A stretch of 64,000 nt of DNA from the NCBI RefSeq assembly GCF_000003815.2, contig NC_049981.1:21789512-21853511 (forward strand), written 5' to 3'. This stretch comes from Branchiostoma floridae (lineage: Eukaryota; Chordata; Leptocardii; Amphioxiformes; Branchiostomatidae). The stretch's first letter is position 1. Each line of letters starts with the position of its first letter. This document shows positions 11,100 to 23,290 of the stretch, one piece after another. Both the position numbers and the translations under genes were made by a program. Under the pieces are notes generated by a model. The model worked only from the letters and a program-made list of their open reading frames with translations, had not been told where the DNA came from and did no database searches.

Positions 11100-13060
11100 G
11101 ACGCACGTGATACAAAAGCCTGGGTATCAACTGCCAGTCAGCCGGCCCGCAGACCTGGCGCTCGGCCAAACCGTCTAGCATTCTGACCTCCGGCAAACAG
11201 AAGCGTGCAGAGGAAAACAATAAGCAGTTACTGATCGATCTGTGAATCAAGTCTGGTGGGGGACCCGGGGTCGCCTTTCCCACACGAAGCGCGCCGTACC
11301 CATAATTTATTCAGGCGGAATTCACGTCAATACAACTAATACTATCTCCAGCTGCATGGATTGGTGAGGACTGGTAATCCAACCGCTTCTCTTGCGCCCA
11401 GAGACTTCGATTTTGCGGCTTGCCTTACAAATTAATCGCCTTTTGCCGCGGCGAGCCGGACTAAAACGGCCTGGGCGGAAATTCATGAGGTCAGGCGGGC
11501 CAACGTTTTTCAGAACGCAAATCAAATCGTTTTTATCCACACAGTTCTTCTGAGTATGACTGGAAATCCTATGGTTTCAGATCACTGTACCGGTCGTCCG
11601 TCGGGAGTCTATAAAATTAAAATCTTTCACCGGAAGGGACGAAATGATGGGGCGCCTCCCTCTAATCTGTTGACGAATTAACAAGTTCATTTTAGAGACG
11701 CCCCTCTCTTTATACCTACTTACCGTTTATGGCTTCACACCTACTTGTCAACGATATCATAGCTGGTTGCGAAGTGTGGGACTGTGAAGAAAGCACATGC
11801 GTCGGGACACACCATGGAAAGCATATTGCACACCCTTCACAATAATACTCACGACTGTGTGAAGGGCCCGGAGTTACGGACTGCCTGGGCACGTGTCTTT
11901 TCCAAATTCCACAACAAAATCCGCGCCGCACAACAAATGGCGACTCCCCCTCACAATCTCTAAGACAAACAGGAAAACTTGACTTACAGCTGCGTGGCAC
12001 TGTGCAGCAGCAGTTTGGCCGTATCTTTACTGGATCGCCGATATTCTGTCCGCGTTGTGGCCGCTTTAGTACACGAATATTGTCCATTGATAAACGGTCC
12101 TTCGGTGCGTCTTGTGGTTCCTATACAGCTGTCACTCAGAAACCGTGGGTTACTTTCGTCCCGGCCGACATAGCCTCCCCAAGGACAGACTGCCTCTTTG
12201 ATTTGCTAGCACCCCTGGAATAACTGTGTACTTGTAAGTGATCCCACCGTGTCGGGGTAGTACACCAACAAGCCAGAAGTTACGACGCTGACGTCGCGTT
12301 GTCAACGGCGGGTCAACCACCAAAACGTTCCCTACAACAAGCAGGAGGTTATGCAAAGTAGTTAGGTGACACGGCACGTCCCTCCGGGGGGAGGGAACCA
12401 TTGGCTGTCGCCGTGCGGTTTGCCTTTAGGATCCCTCGCCAATATCCGCCAGGATTCCTGCGACGACGATTCCCGTCAGTCGGTGACGTTCCGTGGAACC
12501 GTGAGTTTGGTCCGGAATGTGGATCGAGTCTCGTAGACGGCGAACCGGCGCGTTTCGTGACACAGACGACACGACAAAAGGCCCCTCCACTCTGTGATCG
12601 ATTGCTGCCCTAATGCTAGTAAATCTTCACACCAGGCGGGCGGGCACAACTAACATGACCTCACACCAGCCAGCCCGGTCTCTTTTTTTTTCGCGCCATT
12701 TTCTGAATCTGCGTAAGGCACAGATTTAGTGGATATGTTGTTGATGAAGTACAAAGTAATGGGAAAGCTCTGTAAACTTGTTTACACAAGTTTTAATTTA
12801 AAAAGAGAGAAGAGACTCTGTAGATTTTAGATGATATAAAATGTAACCCCTTTACACCTATATTCAAGTTATCTAACTCAATGCATTTAGCCCACGTTGG
12901 ACAGGAATATGCAGTAAAGGTCATTGTCGTTCACCGTGTGTGATGCCTAGTGGTACAATTGGCAGCAGGTTTTCTTAATGTTTCTGTAACAGGATATATT
13001 TATTACAGGGAGAGGTTGCGCGGGAGGCACCTTCTCGAACACGGGACCTTTCCTAAAGAT
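11100..13060. promoter_or_regulatory. CpG-rich promoter-like region upstream of the CXXC gene
   Basis: The 2 kb upstream of the CXXC start codon is visibly richer in G+C and in CpG dinucleotides than the AT-rich flanks, for example around 11,370-11,520 and 12,240-12,660. It contains no convincing protein-coding frame. This fits a CpG-dense promoter plus 5' UTR for the minus-strand gene. No clear TATA box was identified. The assignment rests on composition and position only. Confidence 0.35.
11724..12400 (-). other. Probable 5' UTR exon of the CXXC gene
   Basis: A strong minus-strand donor (AACG, then GTAAGTAGG) ends a putative exon at 11,724. A matching acceptor (TATATTCCAG) lies at about 11,084, 18 nt before the CXXC start codon. 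The spliced reading frame meets a TGA just before that ATG, so the 123-residue open frame at 11,716-12,087 would be a UTR open frame, not part of the protein. The 5' limit of this exon is a guess. Confidence 0.35.
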
Positions 13061-13069
13061 GGGCAGCCC

Positions 13070-14850
13070 GAACCAATCGATGCCCTCCCCAGTATTTGAA
13101 CCGAGTATCCTAGTATTGCTGCAGCCAGTTGAGCCACCGGGAAAACACTTTTTGGCGAAAATAGTGACCGGTCATGATATATCACTTCATCGTACGATGT
13201 GGAATTTTAATTCTTCTGTTGCCAAATTTCTTTCAAATGCTTTCCTCTTCATCAGAAGACTGGCAGTTCATAGAACTAGGATTTGTTTAAGAGTTAGACC
13301 AACAAGAAAAAAACAAGAAAAATCTGTGCAACTTTCGCAAATAAAAGCAGACAAATATACGTTAGCAACTGAATTTGCCATCAGCTTTCTTTTTTTTAAA
13401 GAATAAAGCCATCTAACGCCCACCGCCGGTAGGCTATGTATTATACAGTAGCAGTGACGTGTACTGTACACGATGACGTGCAGGGGTTAGATGATATCGC
13501 CCGATTTCCGAGTTTACAGTAAAAAGGCCGATCGCCCCTTAAACGATTGGTTGAATTATTAATGTCTGGGTCGTGCCTTCCCTTGAGGGACACGAAGTAT
13601 CGCCTTATTTGCCCATTCGATACGTGTCTTTTAGTGCGTACGCACCGATCGATTTTCCCGTGCCGATCCCGGATTAATTATACGTCGCGGTCGATATGCA
13701 CGTTAGCGCGTGCTTTCCTCCCGTTCGCACAGCTCCACGTGATTGCATGGATTGGAAACGAGTTTGTGTGGGTGGGGGTTGCTTATTCACGAGAAGCTGA
13801 AATCGACCTGCAGGCCGCTTCTTTAATATTAAAGTCACAAGGGAAAAGGTTAGGGACAGATGACAGACAACAGAGACGCATATTACTAGTATATCATTCA
13901 AGTCTTAATACATTTATAAACATGTAACATGACACATACCTACATGACACGTACAGAAACGCACTTTTTATCACTGCAAATCTCTTTTTGATTCATTTTA
14001 GCCATTGTACATCGATCCTAATTCAGTGGCAACACTCATATTTCCAATATCAAATCTGCTCATCTGGGCTTAATACGCGTATACGCAATCAGTGTGACCG
14101 CAAGTGAAAATTTGTCAACAATTTACAGCAAAGTTGTCGCAAACAGACGCGTCCAATGCCATGGCTCAGTGAGCTACCCGCTTTACGTCGAGTCACGTCA
14201 AGGCATTGGGTGCATCCAGTGCACGCGCCAGTCCGCTCGAATTGAGAGGATGTCAATGGGTTTAATCTAGGCTATCTGGCCATTTTCCAAGGACGCGAAG
14301 GCCCAAACGTAGGGATGCCAGTTTTACAACCGACCACGAATCAGGCTGGCGCTGGCGTTCTGCTTGGATCGTCGTCTGCGGGCGCTCATCATGGCGTGCG
14401 ACTTTATGTGTTCATCTCAAGACTAACCTAACTGTAGGCTTAGGAAAAATAGATTATAGAGCAGAACGCCGCGCATTATGTAATTGAACTCTTTTTGTGC
14501 TGTCGCATGCAGATGTCTTTACATTTTTTTGTCTTAGGTACATGTACGCTGGCGGCCGCTTTTTGGGGGTTCATCAAGTCAGAAAACTATGTCAATATGC
14601 AGCTAATAATAACTGAGTAATATGGACTTATATTTGCGTACAAGTGTGGAACGTGGGCACAAGGATATGATCGTGACCAACTTTTCCATTTTATTCTTAT
14701 TTACGCAGACCAGAGTATACGTCTGTGCTTACTTCTACGTATCATTGCCTATTTTCATAACGTTGTACAACGCTGGAAGTCGTGCCATCGGCTACCTCTT
14801 TACTTTATTTAGCATTATTTACGAGCTTGAATTCAAAATGTAGACGGACG
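13070..14850. other. No gene seen; CpG-rich patch at 13,530-13,720
   Basis: The longest open frame (13,547-13,927, plus strand) has no recognisable domain, no repeated or codon-like structure, and coincides with a CpG-rich patch. It is more likely chance. The rest is AT-rich noncoding sequence. Confidence 0.45.
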
Positions 14851-14852
14851 TC

Positions 14853-15163
14853 GAGCTGAACTGTGAGGCTGTCAGCCCCCGAGAATAACATCATCCTTTT
14901 ATCAGCAACCCAACGAGTCTGGAAGAGGCCACGATGGTCCAAGCAGATCCTACGTTAGCATAAGCTGCCATAGGAATAAAGTCGGTCTAGGAGTGTGTAT
15001 GCTACCGGAGATCGCAAATCTCCTCTGGCAGCTTTTGATACTATCTTATGCTTCTGTGCGATCTGCTTGGAGATTAGACTATCGTAGCCTCTTCCAGACT
15101 CGTTGGGTTGCCGAAAAAAGAATTATGTTATTCTCGGGGGCTAACAGCCTCACAGTTTAGCTC
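14853..15163. mobile_element. MITE with long terminal inverted repeats
   Basis: The left arm begins GAGCTGAACTGTGAGGCTG, then TCAGCCCCCGAGAATAACAT. The right arm read in reverse begins GAGCTAAACTGTGAGGCTG, then TTAGCCCCCGAGAATAACAT. Near-complementarity continues through CAACCCAACGAGTCTGG. A second inverted-repeat element of the CTCCAAGCAGATC family sits inside it, so two insertions are nested. No coding capacity is present. Confidence 0.8.
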
Positions 15164-15245
15164 CTGGCTCAAATCCTGGGTAGGGCATTCGGTTGGGGCC
15201 GCACCAGTCTTACGTAAGGGACGTAAAATGATGATTGATGTAGAC
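15163..15245 (+). repeat. Truncated tRNA-derived SINE (same family as 48,245-48,480)
   Basis: Directly after the MITE, the sequence reads GGCTCAAATCCTGGGTAGGGC, then GGTTGGGGCC, then CCAGTCTT and GGGACGTAAA. This matches the B-box and body of the SINE at 48,345-48,420. The tRNA-like head is missing, consistent with the MITE having interrupted or replaced it. Confidence 0.6.
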
Positions 15246-15823
15246 GGTCGGCTCTGTGAGTGATAGTTAATCCATTGCGTGCCAGAGTGGACACGCAACC
15301 CGAGCTATTGGGGATATCTCTAGCATGTCCGCTCGTGCAAGTTATATACACTAGTGACTAGGGCCACAGCAAGTACATTTTATAAATTGCATCAGTAAAT
15401 ATTCGCCTGGCTTTTAAAAAAATAAGAAAAACATTTTTTCCTTTCCTGAGGTAATGAAACACATGCGAAGCTCAACGTATGCCACACGAGGTACTTGATA
15501 TTAAGGAATGTGCGTTTTTGTGATATTTTGTATGACTATTGTTAGTACTTGTAACTGTGGGATGTTACTGGAAGGCTCTGTGGGGCAACGTCTTGCCTTT
15601 GCAAGAAAGGCAAAACAAGCTTCAAATGCTCAATGGCGCAGTGTAGACTTCAAAATACACAGTGAACGACCAGTGTCAGACAGACGGTTTAGTGTTATGT
15701 CAGCGGAGGTACGCAAGCGATCTTGCATGCAGTCTTGGTTCAGCGACATTATCCGGGAGAGCTATGACTCTTGCATCTTCCTCAACAAGACTCTATTTCA
15801 GAAACGTGGCGTCTGAAACGTAA

Positions 15824-16143
15824 CCTGGGTGCCATCCGATTACCCTCCGGGGCTAACACTAGCTGCCTTAAAATTTCATGTTCAGCTGCTCGGAGTGGAA
15901 AGGAACGGAAGTGATCTCGATCCAGCTCACTGAAGAGCCTTCCAGTCACGGTCGTGACAGAGAGCACAGACACTACGTACAGTACTTACAGGTTCATTGT
16001 CCGGGAGAAACTCTACGACAAGCGCAATGAACAGTGGACCATGGACGGCTCAACGTCCCTTCCTAAGGACTGCAACCCTTTCCCGGTAGCGTGCATGTCG
16101 GGTGAGCGTAAGGAGCCCCTGTAGTAGTCGGATGGTACCCAGG
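15824..16143. mobile_element. Inverted-repeat element carrying a SINE fragment
   Basis: The left end reads CCTGGGTGCCATCCGATTA; the right end read in reverse is CCTGGGTACCATCCGACTA, then CAGGGGCTCC. The same GATGGTACCC motif recurs at about 22,165 and 22,448. Between the arms lies a headless copy of the minus-strand SINE described at 29,340. Confidence 0.6.
15908..16112 (-). repeat. Headless SINE copy
   Basis: Plus-strand landmarks shared with the copies at 29,340 and 55,425 include GATCTCGATCCAG, CTCACTGAAGAGC, GTGACAGAGA, TACAGGTTCATTGT, GGGAGAAA and AAGGACTGCA. The tRNA-like head present in the other two copies is absent. Confidence 0.6.
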
Positions 16144-16924
16144 CCACGTCAGTCGGACACCACATAGCATGACCTTGACCTTCGTCTTCCCAAGACCTAC
16201 CCACATATCAAGCATCATCACAATCCATTCAGCATCACGGGCACAAACAAAACAGTACTTCCATTTCTACATGGAGGCAAAGGTGATGAAATGGTTTCGG
16301 GGTACAGGTTTGAGTTCACCTCGCTCACTATCTGTTGCAAAATAATATTGGATACCTACATGACTGAAAAGGGTCCGGAGTGATCTGTTTTCGCCAAAAT
16401 CGAACCATACTTCCGGGTATGCTTCCGCTTCAAATGTGATGCAATTTTTTTCCATCAGAGTTATTTCCTGGGACACACGGCCTCTACATATGAGGGTCTG
16501 CAACCTGAAATTGATGAGACTCAATATAAACAGGTGTGCGGCCCTTTAACTGTGTACAGCTTTCTGGTTATCTACTGTATAATGATTGTGAACCGTCTTC
16601 GGATTCATTGCTCCCGTGGGCCATCAGGTTTCGGCAAGCAATCAGAATTTAGTATCTCTTAGAAAACTGCGCGTGGTTGTTGGGGAAGTGTGTTCGCCAG
16701 GAGCTGAAGTGTAAGCTATTTCACACCGATGTCCAGGGAAGTGAATGCCGTTTTAAGGCATAAACCATCACGAAGTGCTTCCAATTGACAATACGTCATA
16801 AAAAGAAATCCAGGAGATGAAACCAGCGGTACGAGAAAATATTTTCATGGCAAGATGGTGGGGGAAAATGTATATTGGAGACCAAAGTTGTCCTTCTAAT
16901 TATCTCCATCACAGCTGAGGGTAT

Positions 16925-17095
16925 TGTTTCTGGCATGTATGTGCGTGTCTCGATATGTGTGCGTGCGTATGTGTGTGCGTGTGCATGTGTGAGTGTGTGT
17001 GTGCGTGTGCATGTGTCTGTGTGGGGGGGGGGGTGCATGTGCGTTCGCGCGCTTTAGTGTGTGTGTCTGACTGTATGAGAGCGTGTGTGTCGGTG
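16925..17095 (+). repeat. GT-rich microsatellite
   Basis: An imperfect (GT)n tract with interspersed GC steps runs through this stretch, with a G-run near 17,023-17,032. The open frames on both strands here are simply translations of the repeat. Confidence 0.85.
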
Positions 17096-17099
17096 TTTC

Positions 17100-18660
17100 A
17101 TGCCATCTATTAGTATAAGAATCTCTGAATATCAACATAAGTGTACTTAATTAGAGGTGTACGTAACCATGCATAGACCAAGGACATTATAAAGAAGTCC
17201 TTGCATAGACTATGTAAATGTGAAGTTCATCTGCATAATTGAAATATTTCGTGGAGGTATGACGACTACGAACTACGCGTCGTACATCTGCATGGGAAAC
17301 CTTATTGAGGCTACAACAGCACGACACGTTGACATGTCACAGACAGCGACATTCAACAGTTCTGGCTGTCAGGGGGGGCTTTGGATCGTTCCAAGTCGCT
17401 GGAACACGTTCATTATGCGAGGAGAAGTTAAAATTGTCCAACGATAGTTTCCTTTTGTATCTGTCAGCTGAATCTTTTCAACAAATCTTGCTGTGACCGG
17501 TACTTAGCCCGTTGTGGCAAAAATGTCCAATAAAGGCCCTCAAATCACTATGCATTTGACGTTCTTTAAATCTTGGTGCTGCGCGCGTGCCCCACTGCCC
17601 CACCGGACGAGGTAACCGATCTCACATCGTTATGTCTACAGTTTGACGACAGCCTTAATTGATCAACGGCGAAGGGGCGGGGCCAACAGCGCCCACAAGT
17701 ATGTGGCAAAAACCACAAACGTCTGCCGTGCTGATAGCAACACTGAGCGAGACTGTACAAGCTACGCGGCACCGGATTTAATCTGTTGCTGGTTAACTTG
17801 AGCACGATTTTCTACCTTCTCCACCTTTGCCGTACATTCGTCACGAGCTTATGTATATAGGTATACCGGAGAGAGTAATGTAACACAGGCGACGCACGTA
17901 CAGCAAATCAGCATGCAGACGTGTAACGCCTACTACTTACTCACCTGGTCGATTTTTGGCTGCGGGCTGGTCGAGTTCTGTTCTGTTCGCTCACATCAGA
18001 CAAGGCAGCCAGCCCGCACGCAGGCTCTTTCAGCTGTCACGCGATCGGAAATCTCCCCCTAACACTCACGCTACGTTCGTTCGGTGATCCATCCATCCAT
18101 CAGGTGAGCTCTACTTCAGTACGCCGCCTGCGTCCCGTCACCTCTATCCCAAACGTCGGCGCGAGGCCGGTTCGCGGTCCCACAGGTCATCAGGCGGGGG
18201 TGATCGCGTGTTATCAAATTGATCGACCCCACGCACTCCACGCGGTACTTGGCGTGGTTTGGTGCGTGTCAATCCAATCCGTCCTTTTTGGCAGACAGGC
18301 CGTACCATTGTGACTTAATATAATCTTAAGGCAGATTTACCTGTGCCCGACTGGCTCCCTTTGGTCGGCTATACTCCTTGGCAAGCTTTTGATACTACCT
18401 AAAGCCCGCTTGCAGAAGAAGAAGAAATCTCTTTTCTTTTCTGGTACAATTTTAAGGAACTAATATCCCTCGCATTTAAGAGCAGCTACATCAGCCAGTA
18501 CTTTAAAACAATGTACATAAGGGAATACCACAGTATTGTTTGAATTGCTTTCCACTAGGTTTTTTTTTTATGTTGCATTTCACATCGGTATGCAAATCTA
18601 ATCCCTTACCATTTTATTCTACTTATGTTTTCAGGCATATCATTTAGTATTACGTTTTTT
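17100..18660. other. No gene confirmed; possible plus-strand first exon near 17,980-18,103
   Basis: A G+C-rich segment ends CATCCATCCATCAG, then GTGAGCTCT, a good plus-strand donor at 18,104. This could be an untranslated first exon of an unseen gene, but no partner acceptor or coding exon was identified on the plus strand in this window. Otherwise it is AT-rich noncoding sequence. Confidence 0.25.
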
Positions 18661-18912
18661 TATTTATCTTTATCGTTAAAATGTACACGTGTATTATGTA
18701 TCGGTTATTCCTAAGTTGCTATGATTTGTATTGACAGGTATGCGTTGATTTTAAATTTCTCTTGTAATGTTACTTTTGTATTTTATTTGATATGTATGAA
18801 CATGTACATGTATATCTGGGGGTCCCCCCTTAGGGCACATAGAAAAGCGTCAAGATAAAGTGATGCGGCGCCCCTGGTAAAATAGATAAATAAACAGACT
18901 AACAAACAAACT
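18660..18912 (+). mobile_element. LINE-like 3' tail
   Basis: The segment GGGGGTCCCCCCTTAGGGC, then a run of about 55 bp ending in ATAGATAAATAAACAGAC, has the form of a non-LTR retrotransposon 3' end: a conserved 3' UTR followed by a short A-rich microsatellite tail. No reverse-transcriptase frame is attached. Confidence 0.4.
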
Positions 18913-19303
18913 TATGACACCGGTGAATCTGCCTGGAGATTAAATTTCAAGCAAATGGCGTGAAACCGATCGATGTATTCTTCCCAACTGACTGACTGTA
19001 GGAAAAATGAAGAAACTCCCATCATTTAGTTTACCACAATGGAACTATAGTATTTTCTCATTCTCATCGATTTTGCAAATAAGGTCTTGATTTAAACAAT
19101 TGATATCTATTGATATGCCCCTTTTAGTTAAATGTAATTTTGTATAATAAAATGCAGCGAATTTCATCATTAATCATTTTTCCAAAGCTGATAATTTACA
19201 TAATTAGCAACCAATTACGTAAATCATCATTTGAAATATATACATGTCCAAAACCATGACGATCATTTTTTGTTTAACAAAACAGAAACAAAACGCGCGT
19301 ACG

Positions 19304-19705
19304 GTCCCTGAACTTCCGCAAGGAGCCGCTAGGGTGCCCAATACCTACCAGTTATTGGTAAAGTGATAGCTCATTATCTCTCTACTAAATATTCAGATCC
19401 TCAATGTGTTTCCTTTCAATTTTGTATGTATAGAATAGAAACCGAATGTAGTTTCTACAAGATCTATGTTAGTTTGACGCAACAATCTGGCCTTGTCTCA
19501 CATTATATACTATGTTTTTTTTAGTATTGCATAGCTAAGAATCTACATCTACTGTTACAGTATTAGATTAATGTTACTGTATAGCTAGTTGTCTTGTACA
19601 ATATACTTAAGTTTGTCTTACATTGTAATAAACTTTGACTTGACAAAGCGGCCCCTGAACTTCCCGAAGAAGCCGCTAGGGTGCCCATCACCTACCAGTC
19701 ATTGA
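19304..19705 (+). repeat. Pair of related interspersed repeats
   Basis: GGTCCCTGAACTTCCGCAAGG, then AGCCGCTAGGGTGCCCA and CACCTACCAGT-like ends, occur at 19,304-19,365 and again at 19,646-19,705. A more diverged copy is at 9,471-9,532. A tail ending AATAAACTTTGACTTGAC at about 19,628-19,645 precedes the second copy and is typical of a retroelement 3' end. Confidence 0.55.
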
Positions 19706-20284
19706 TTTCAAGTTGTAGCTCCTTGCCTTCTGGACTTGCCGTTAGTACGGATGAATTGTTTGGATTACACATTCGAGCCTCGCGGTTCCTGGGAAAGTTG
19801 GAGAAAACGAGTCCACAAACGGGTCGGTGACCCAGCCGTAACGGAAACGTCCCGTTCCACTCCGCACCCAACAAATCACCCAACCCCCCGTGTTCGGCCA
19901 CTGTTTGGACTTGAACTTTGCTTGTTCCGTATAACCAGTAAACCGCCTTACAAACTTCTCTCAGTTCTGCAGTTTGTGATGTACATATGTATGATGTATA
20001 GCTGATGTAATTTTGTTCTAGTGCGATTAAGTGCATTTTTATGTGGAGGACCACAAGAACAAGAGCTAACAACATTGTTAAACTAAATGTCGATCAAAAT
20101 AAAGTCATGTCAAGCTAAGCTTAAGCGTAACACCAGTTTTGTACAGTAACTAGAAGCTGTGTAAGACCGGGAAACAATGTTTGATCCACCCATACTCACG
20201 GGGATGGTCCCCTGCTCCTTTTCTGGTGATCGAGGGGTGGCTCTCTGCTGGAATGTTTCCTGGGTACATTTGCCCAATTTGTAT

Positions 20285-20372
20285 TTTTTCAGCAACCTAT
20301 GGAGCCTGATAGAGACCTCCATATGGACCTCATACGGACTTGTATATATACGCAAATGTGAACCCACCTTCA
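20285..20372 (+). mobile_element. Solo end of the MITE family at 28,624
   Basis: TTTTTCAGCAACCTATGGAGCC, then GACCTCATACGGACTTG and TATATACGC, then GTGAACCCACC correspond to one arm of the inverted-repeat element at 28,624-28,885. Here only one arm is retained. Confidence 0.6.
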
Positions 20373-20415
20373 GGCAGTTCATTGATCCGCGTTGAATGCG
20401 TTACTGGCATATTGC

Positions 20416-20584
20416 CTAATCTCCAAGCAGAGCCTACGGTACCATATTAAAGATAGTATCAAAGCTGGCAAAGGAGTATTGCCGGCTAAATGGAGTCAGA
20501 ACATACACACTTATAGGCCGGCTTCACTCCTCTGCCAGCTTTCGATACTATCTTATGCAACCGTAGTATCTACTTGGAGATTAC
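20416..20584. mobile_element. Hairpin MITE, CTCCAAGCAGATC family
   Basis: The left arm starts CTAATCTCCAAGCAGAGCC and continues GATAGTATCAAAGCTGGCA. The right arm is its reverse complement, ending CTTGGAGATTA. Related hairpins lie at 34,156, 42,541 and inside the element at 14,853. Confidence 0.75.
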
Positions 20585-20649
20585 ACCTTACCACCCTTAG
20601 GCAATTCATTGATCCACGTTGCATGCGTTACTGGCACATGCTGGAACCG

Positions 20650-20906
20650 TACCCTGGGAGCCAGCCAGGACCGGGTAGCTAGCGAGTTTTGTTTGGGGAG
20701 CTAAGGCAGTCATGATCAGCCCGCCGATCTCACATAAGCGCTCCGGGGAGTTTAAGTCGGAAGGAGTTATCGCTACGGGAAAAGGGCAGGTGGACCTCAT
20801 CGGGCTTAAACTCCTCGGGCGCTGATAGGAGATCGGGCGGGCCTGACTGTCTTGGGCCACCGAATAAACTGTCCTAGCTGCCCGATCCTGGCTGGCTCCC
20901 AGGGTA
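20650..20906. mobile_element. MITE with 9-bp target-site duplication
   Basis: The element starts TACCCTGGGAGCCAGCC and ends with its exact complement GGCTGGCTCCCAGGGTA. The arms stay nearly complementary well into the element. CTGGAACCG is duplicated exactly at 20,641-20,649 and 20,907-20,915. A 9-bp duplication with long arms is typical of Mutator-like non-autonomous elements. No open frame is present. Confidence 0.88.
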
Positions 20907-20919
20907 CTGGAACCGTGGC

Positions 20920-23290
20920 ATTACCCCTGCAATGGAAACGAGGCCCAGGCGTTTTAGTCCATTACACCACCTCGTCGACTACTCTATCGATCTCACGTGT
21001 ACCACACGAGCCGTGTCGGACCCATATCGACCACGGGAAGACAGGGTTTCGATCTCAGACCCGATCGATTGGAATGATGACCATCTGTGCGTGCAATTAC
21101 TGCCCCTTCCCTGCTGCGTGTACATTTGTATCGCTGAGTTGTTGATCCGTTTGGGTTTTTACGACTGGACATGTACGTTTTATTTTATTCCAGGCTCGCG
21201 AGCTGGGTGGTGATTACACGCAGAAGTCGTAAACCCTCCGGTGGTCAAAGGGGTCAAAGTGATATCAAATGTACAACATAGAATATCTGGGGTGGGATAG
21301 AAGAGAGTGGATAACAATTTTTTTTAAACGATTTAAGATACTCAAATTACACCGCAAGGCTGGCCGGAAAACATGTGAATACTTTTCAGAAATCTGACAC
21401 AATTTAAAGATGTACAATGTACCACTTATGTACAATGTACAAAAATGTACCACAAACTATATTGAACAGCTGAACGATGATTGTTAAGATATGCTTAGGC
21501 ACAGGTCCCGGCCAGGCTAAGCCCTTGTAGATGAACAAAAAAGTTTGAAGGTATGCAGGTCATATGGGGGAGCACTTCATTGTCGAATGGTCCGTGGAAG
21601 TACCCTTAGCACAATGACGCGAACCATTTTCAACGAGTCCTTGAACCACGAAAATAGCCCAAGCGGCACGTGATGGCAAGGCCAAGGACAAAATGGTGTG
21701 TTTCCGGTTTATACCCGACCGACTCTGGCAAAAACCTCTTGACTTCAGCCTGGAAAATAACATAGACAACATCTGTTTGATGAAACTTTGTATACTAGTA
21801 ATCATTTTCATCTTCTCATAATTTCTGTTACAACCGAAGTTCGTTTACAAAGAACCAGGTCCCCTTTGTGTCGACACACACACACACACACACAATTGAA
21901 ATATGATGTTGGAAATACCGGTGTCTTGATGCATTTCACTTTTATATACTGTATTTCTTCGCTCACTTCGACTGAAATCTGAAAAAAAGAATAATAAGAA
22001 ATAAGAGAATACCATGTACTGACCAACTGACCCTAGTTGGGTGGTTTTCAGGACCGCAATAAGAAAAACATGAAATTTTTGCTAGGCCCAATCTAGGCAC
22101 CCTCGCCTGGGTACCAATGTGTTATACTCGCTACCCTAAAAGTGTAAGGAGCCCCTGCAGAAATGAGATGGTACCCAGAGTTAAGGTGCACTCTCACCGC
22201 ACTTGCGTTAAGCTTGCGTCACTGCGGGATTCGTTCATTGCGTTAGTGCTTTGTTATTTTCTCCGATTCTTACATATTGCGTAATACGTAAAAATATGAC
22301 TTAGAAGACGACAAAATACACAAAAAGCAAGAAAATTCGTTCTTTATCTTTGAAACTTTCGTTGAGTCATCTACAAACCCCGCTGCACCGCATCGGTGCC
22401 CCAAGTGCAGTGAGATGCCACCTTTAGGAGCCCCGGTAGAAATGAGATGGTACCCGGAGTAACGTGCCCAGGATGGCGCGGGTTAACCCGGATTACCAGT
22501 TTACTCCCAACATCGGCATCCGAGTTGCTATGCTAACGCGTGTATCTCAAGGGGCCTCCAAACATCGATCGCACCTCGACGTGACAGGACACGAGCACAA
22601 AGTCCGCCAGTTTGTCCCGAGGTCACCGTGCTGCACACAGGTTAGACCGTTTAAGGTCTGTACTGACCTAGAGGAGAGTTTTCGCTCTCCATACGTATGT
22701 GTCAATGAAACAGGCAGGTGCCGACCGCTAGTCAGGTTACCATCCTCCGTAGTGACTGCTGGTTCAGGCTTTTTGCTTGCTAGATTGAAAAATGACTTTT
22801 ACATCTTTATAATCTATGCTTGGTTATATACACCTTTAACAAAGGTAACAATTTTGACAATCCAATCATTTACTACAAACACTTAGAAGAATTGTGACAC
22901 TTTCATAATAATTATGCAAAATAGTACATTTAGCTAATGCCTACGTCATATTTCCAAACCGAGGCCCAGCCGGGCAGCCTTCGCGAACGAAATGTACAAT
23001 ATAATAGACACCAAAGTACACAAGACGTAAAGAGAATAGTCGCTTACGGAATACTGACAAATGCTAGAAGCGTTTGGAGTAACTCTGTTTATTATCACCA
23101 GGGGGCGTTGTTTTTTCACAAGAGCTATTTTTTGTTTCCAAAGCTACTCGACTGGGCGCCAGGTTGGGAATTGGGACCTTGGCCTAAGAAGTGGATCAGA
23201 AGAAGTATTCCAAATACACTCGACCAAACTTATTAGAACAGTTCGTTCCGACAAAAATCATACACAGTTTATTAGTCTCAGCGTCACATC
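20920..23290. other. No gene seen
   Basis: Several open frames of 90-140 codons occur (for example 22,464-22,886, plus strand), but none has a recognisable domain or consistent splice context. GGTACCC-type motifs at 22,108, 22,168 and 22,448 belong to the repeat family at 15,824. Confidence 0.45.
21874..21894 (+). repeat. (CA)n microsatellite
   Basis: A run of about ten CA units. It is noncoding. Confidence 0.95.

Noticed and set aside
11716-12087. 123-codon minus-strand open frame upstream of the CXXC gene as an N-terminal extension
   Set aside because: After the likely splice, a stop lies between it and the CXXC ATG; treated as 5' UTR.
13547-13927. 126-codon plus-strand open frame
   Set aside because: No domain, no splice context, CpG-rich by-chance frame.
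16796-17138. Thr/His-rich open frames on both strands
   Set aside because: Translations of the GT microsatellite.
22464-22886. 140-codon plus-strand open frame
   Set aside because: No recognisable similarity; it lies among repeats.
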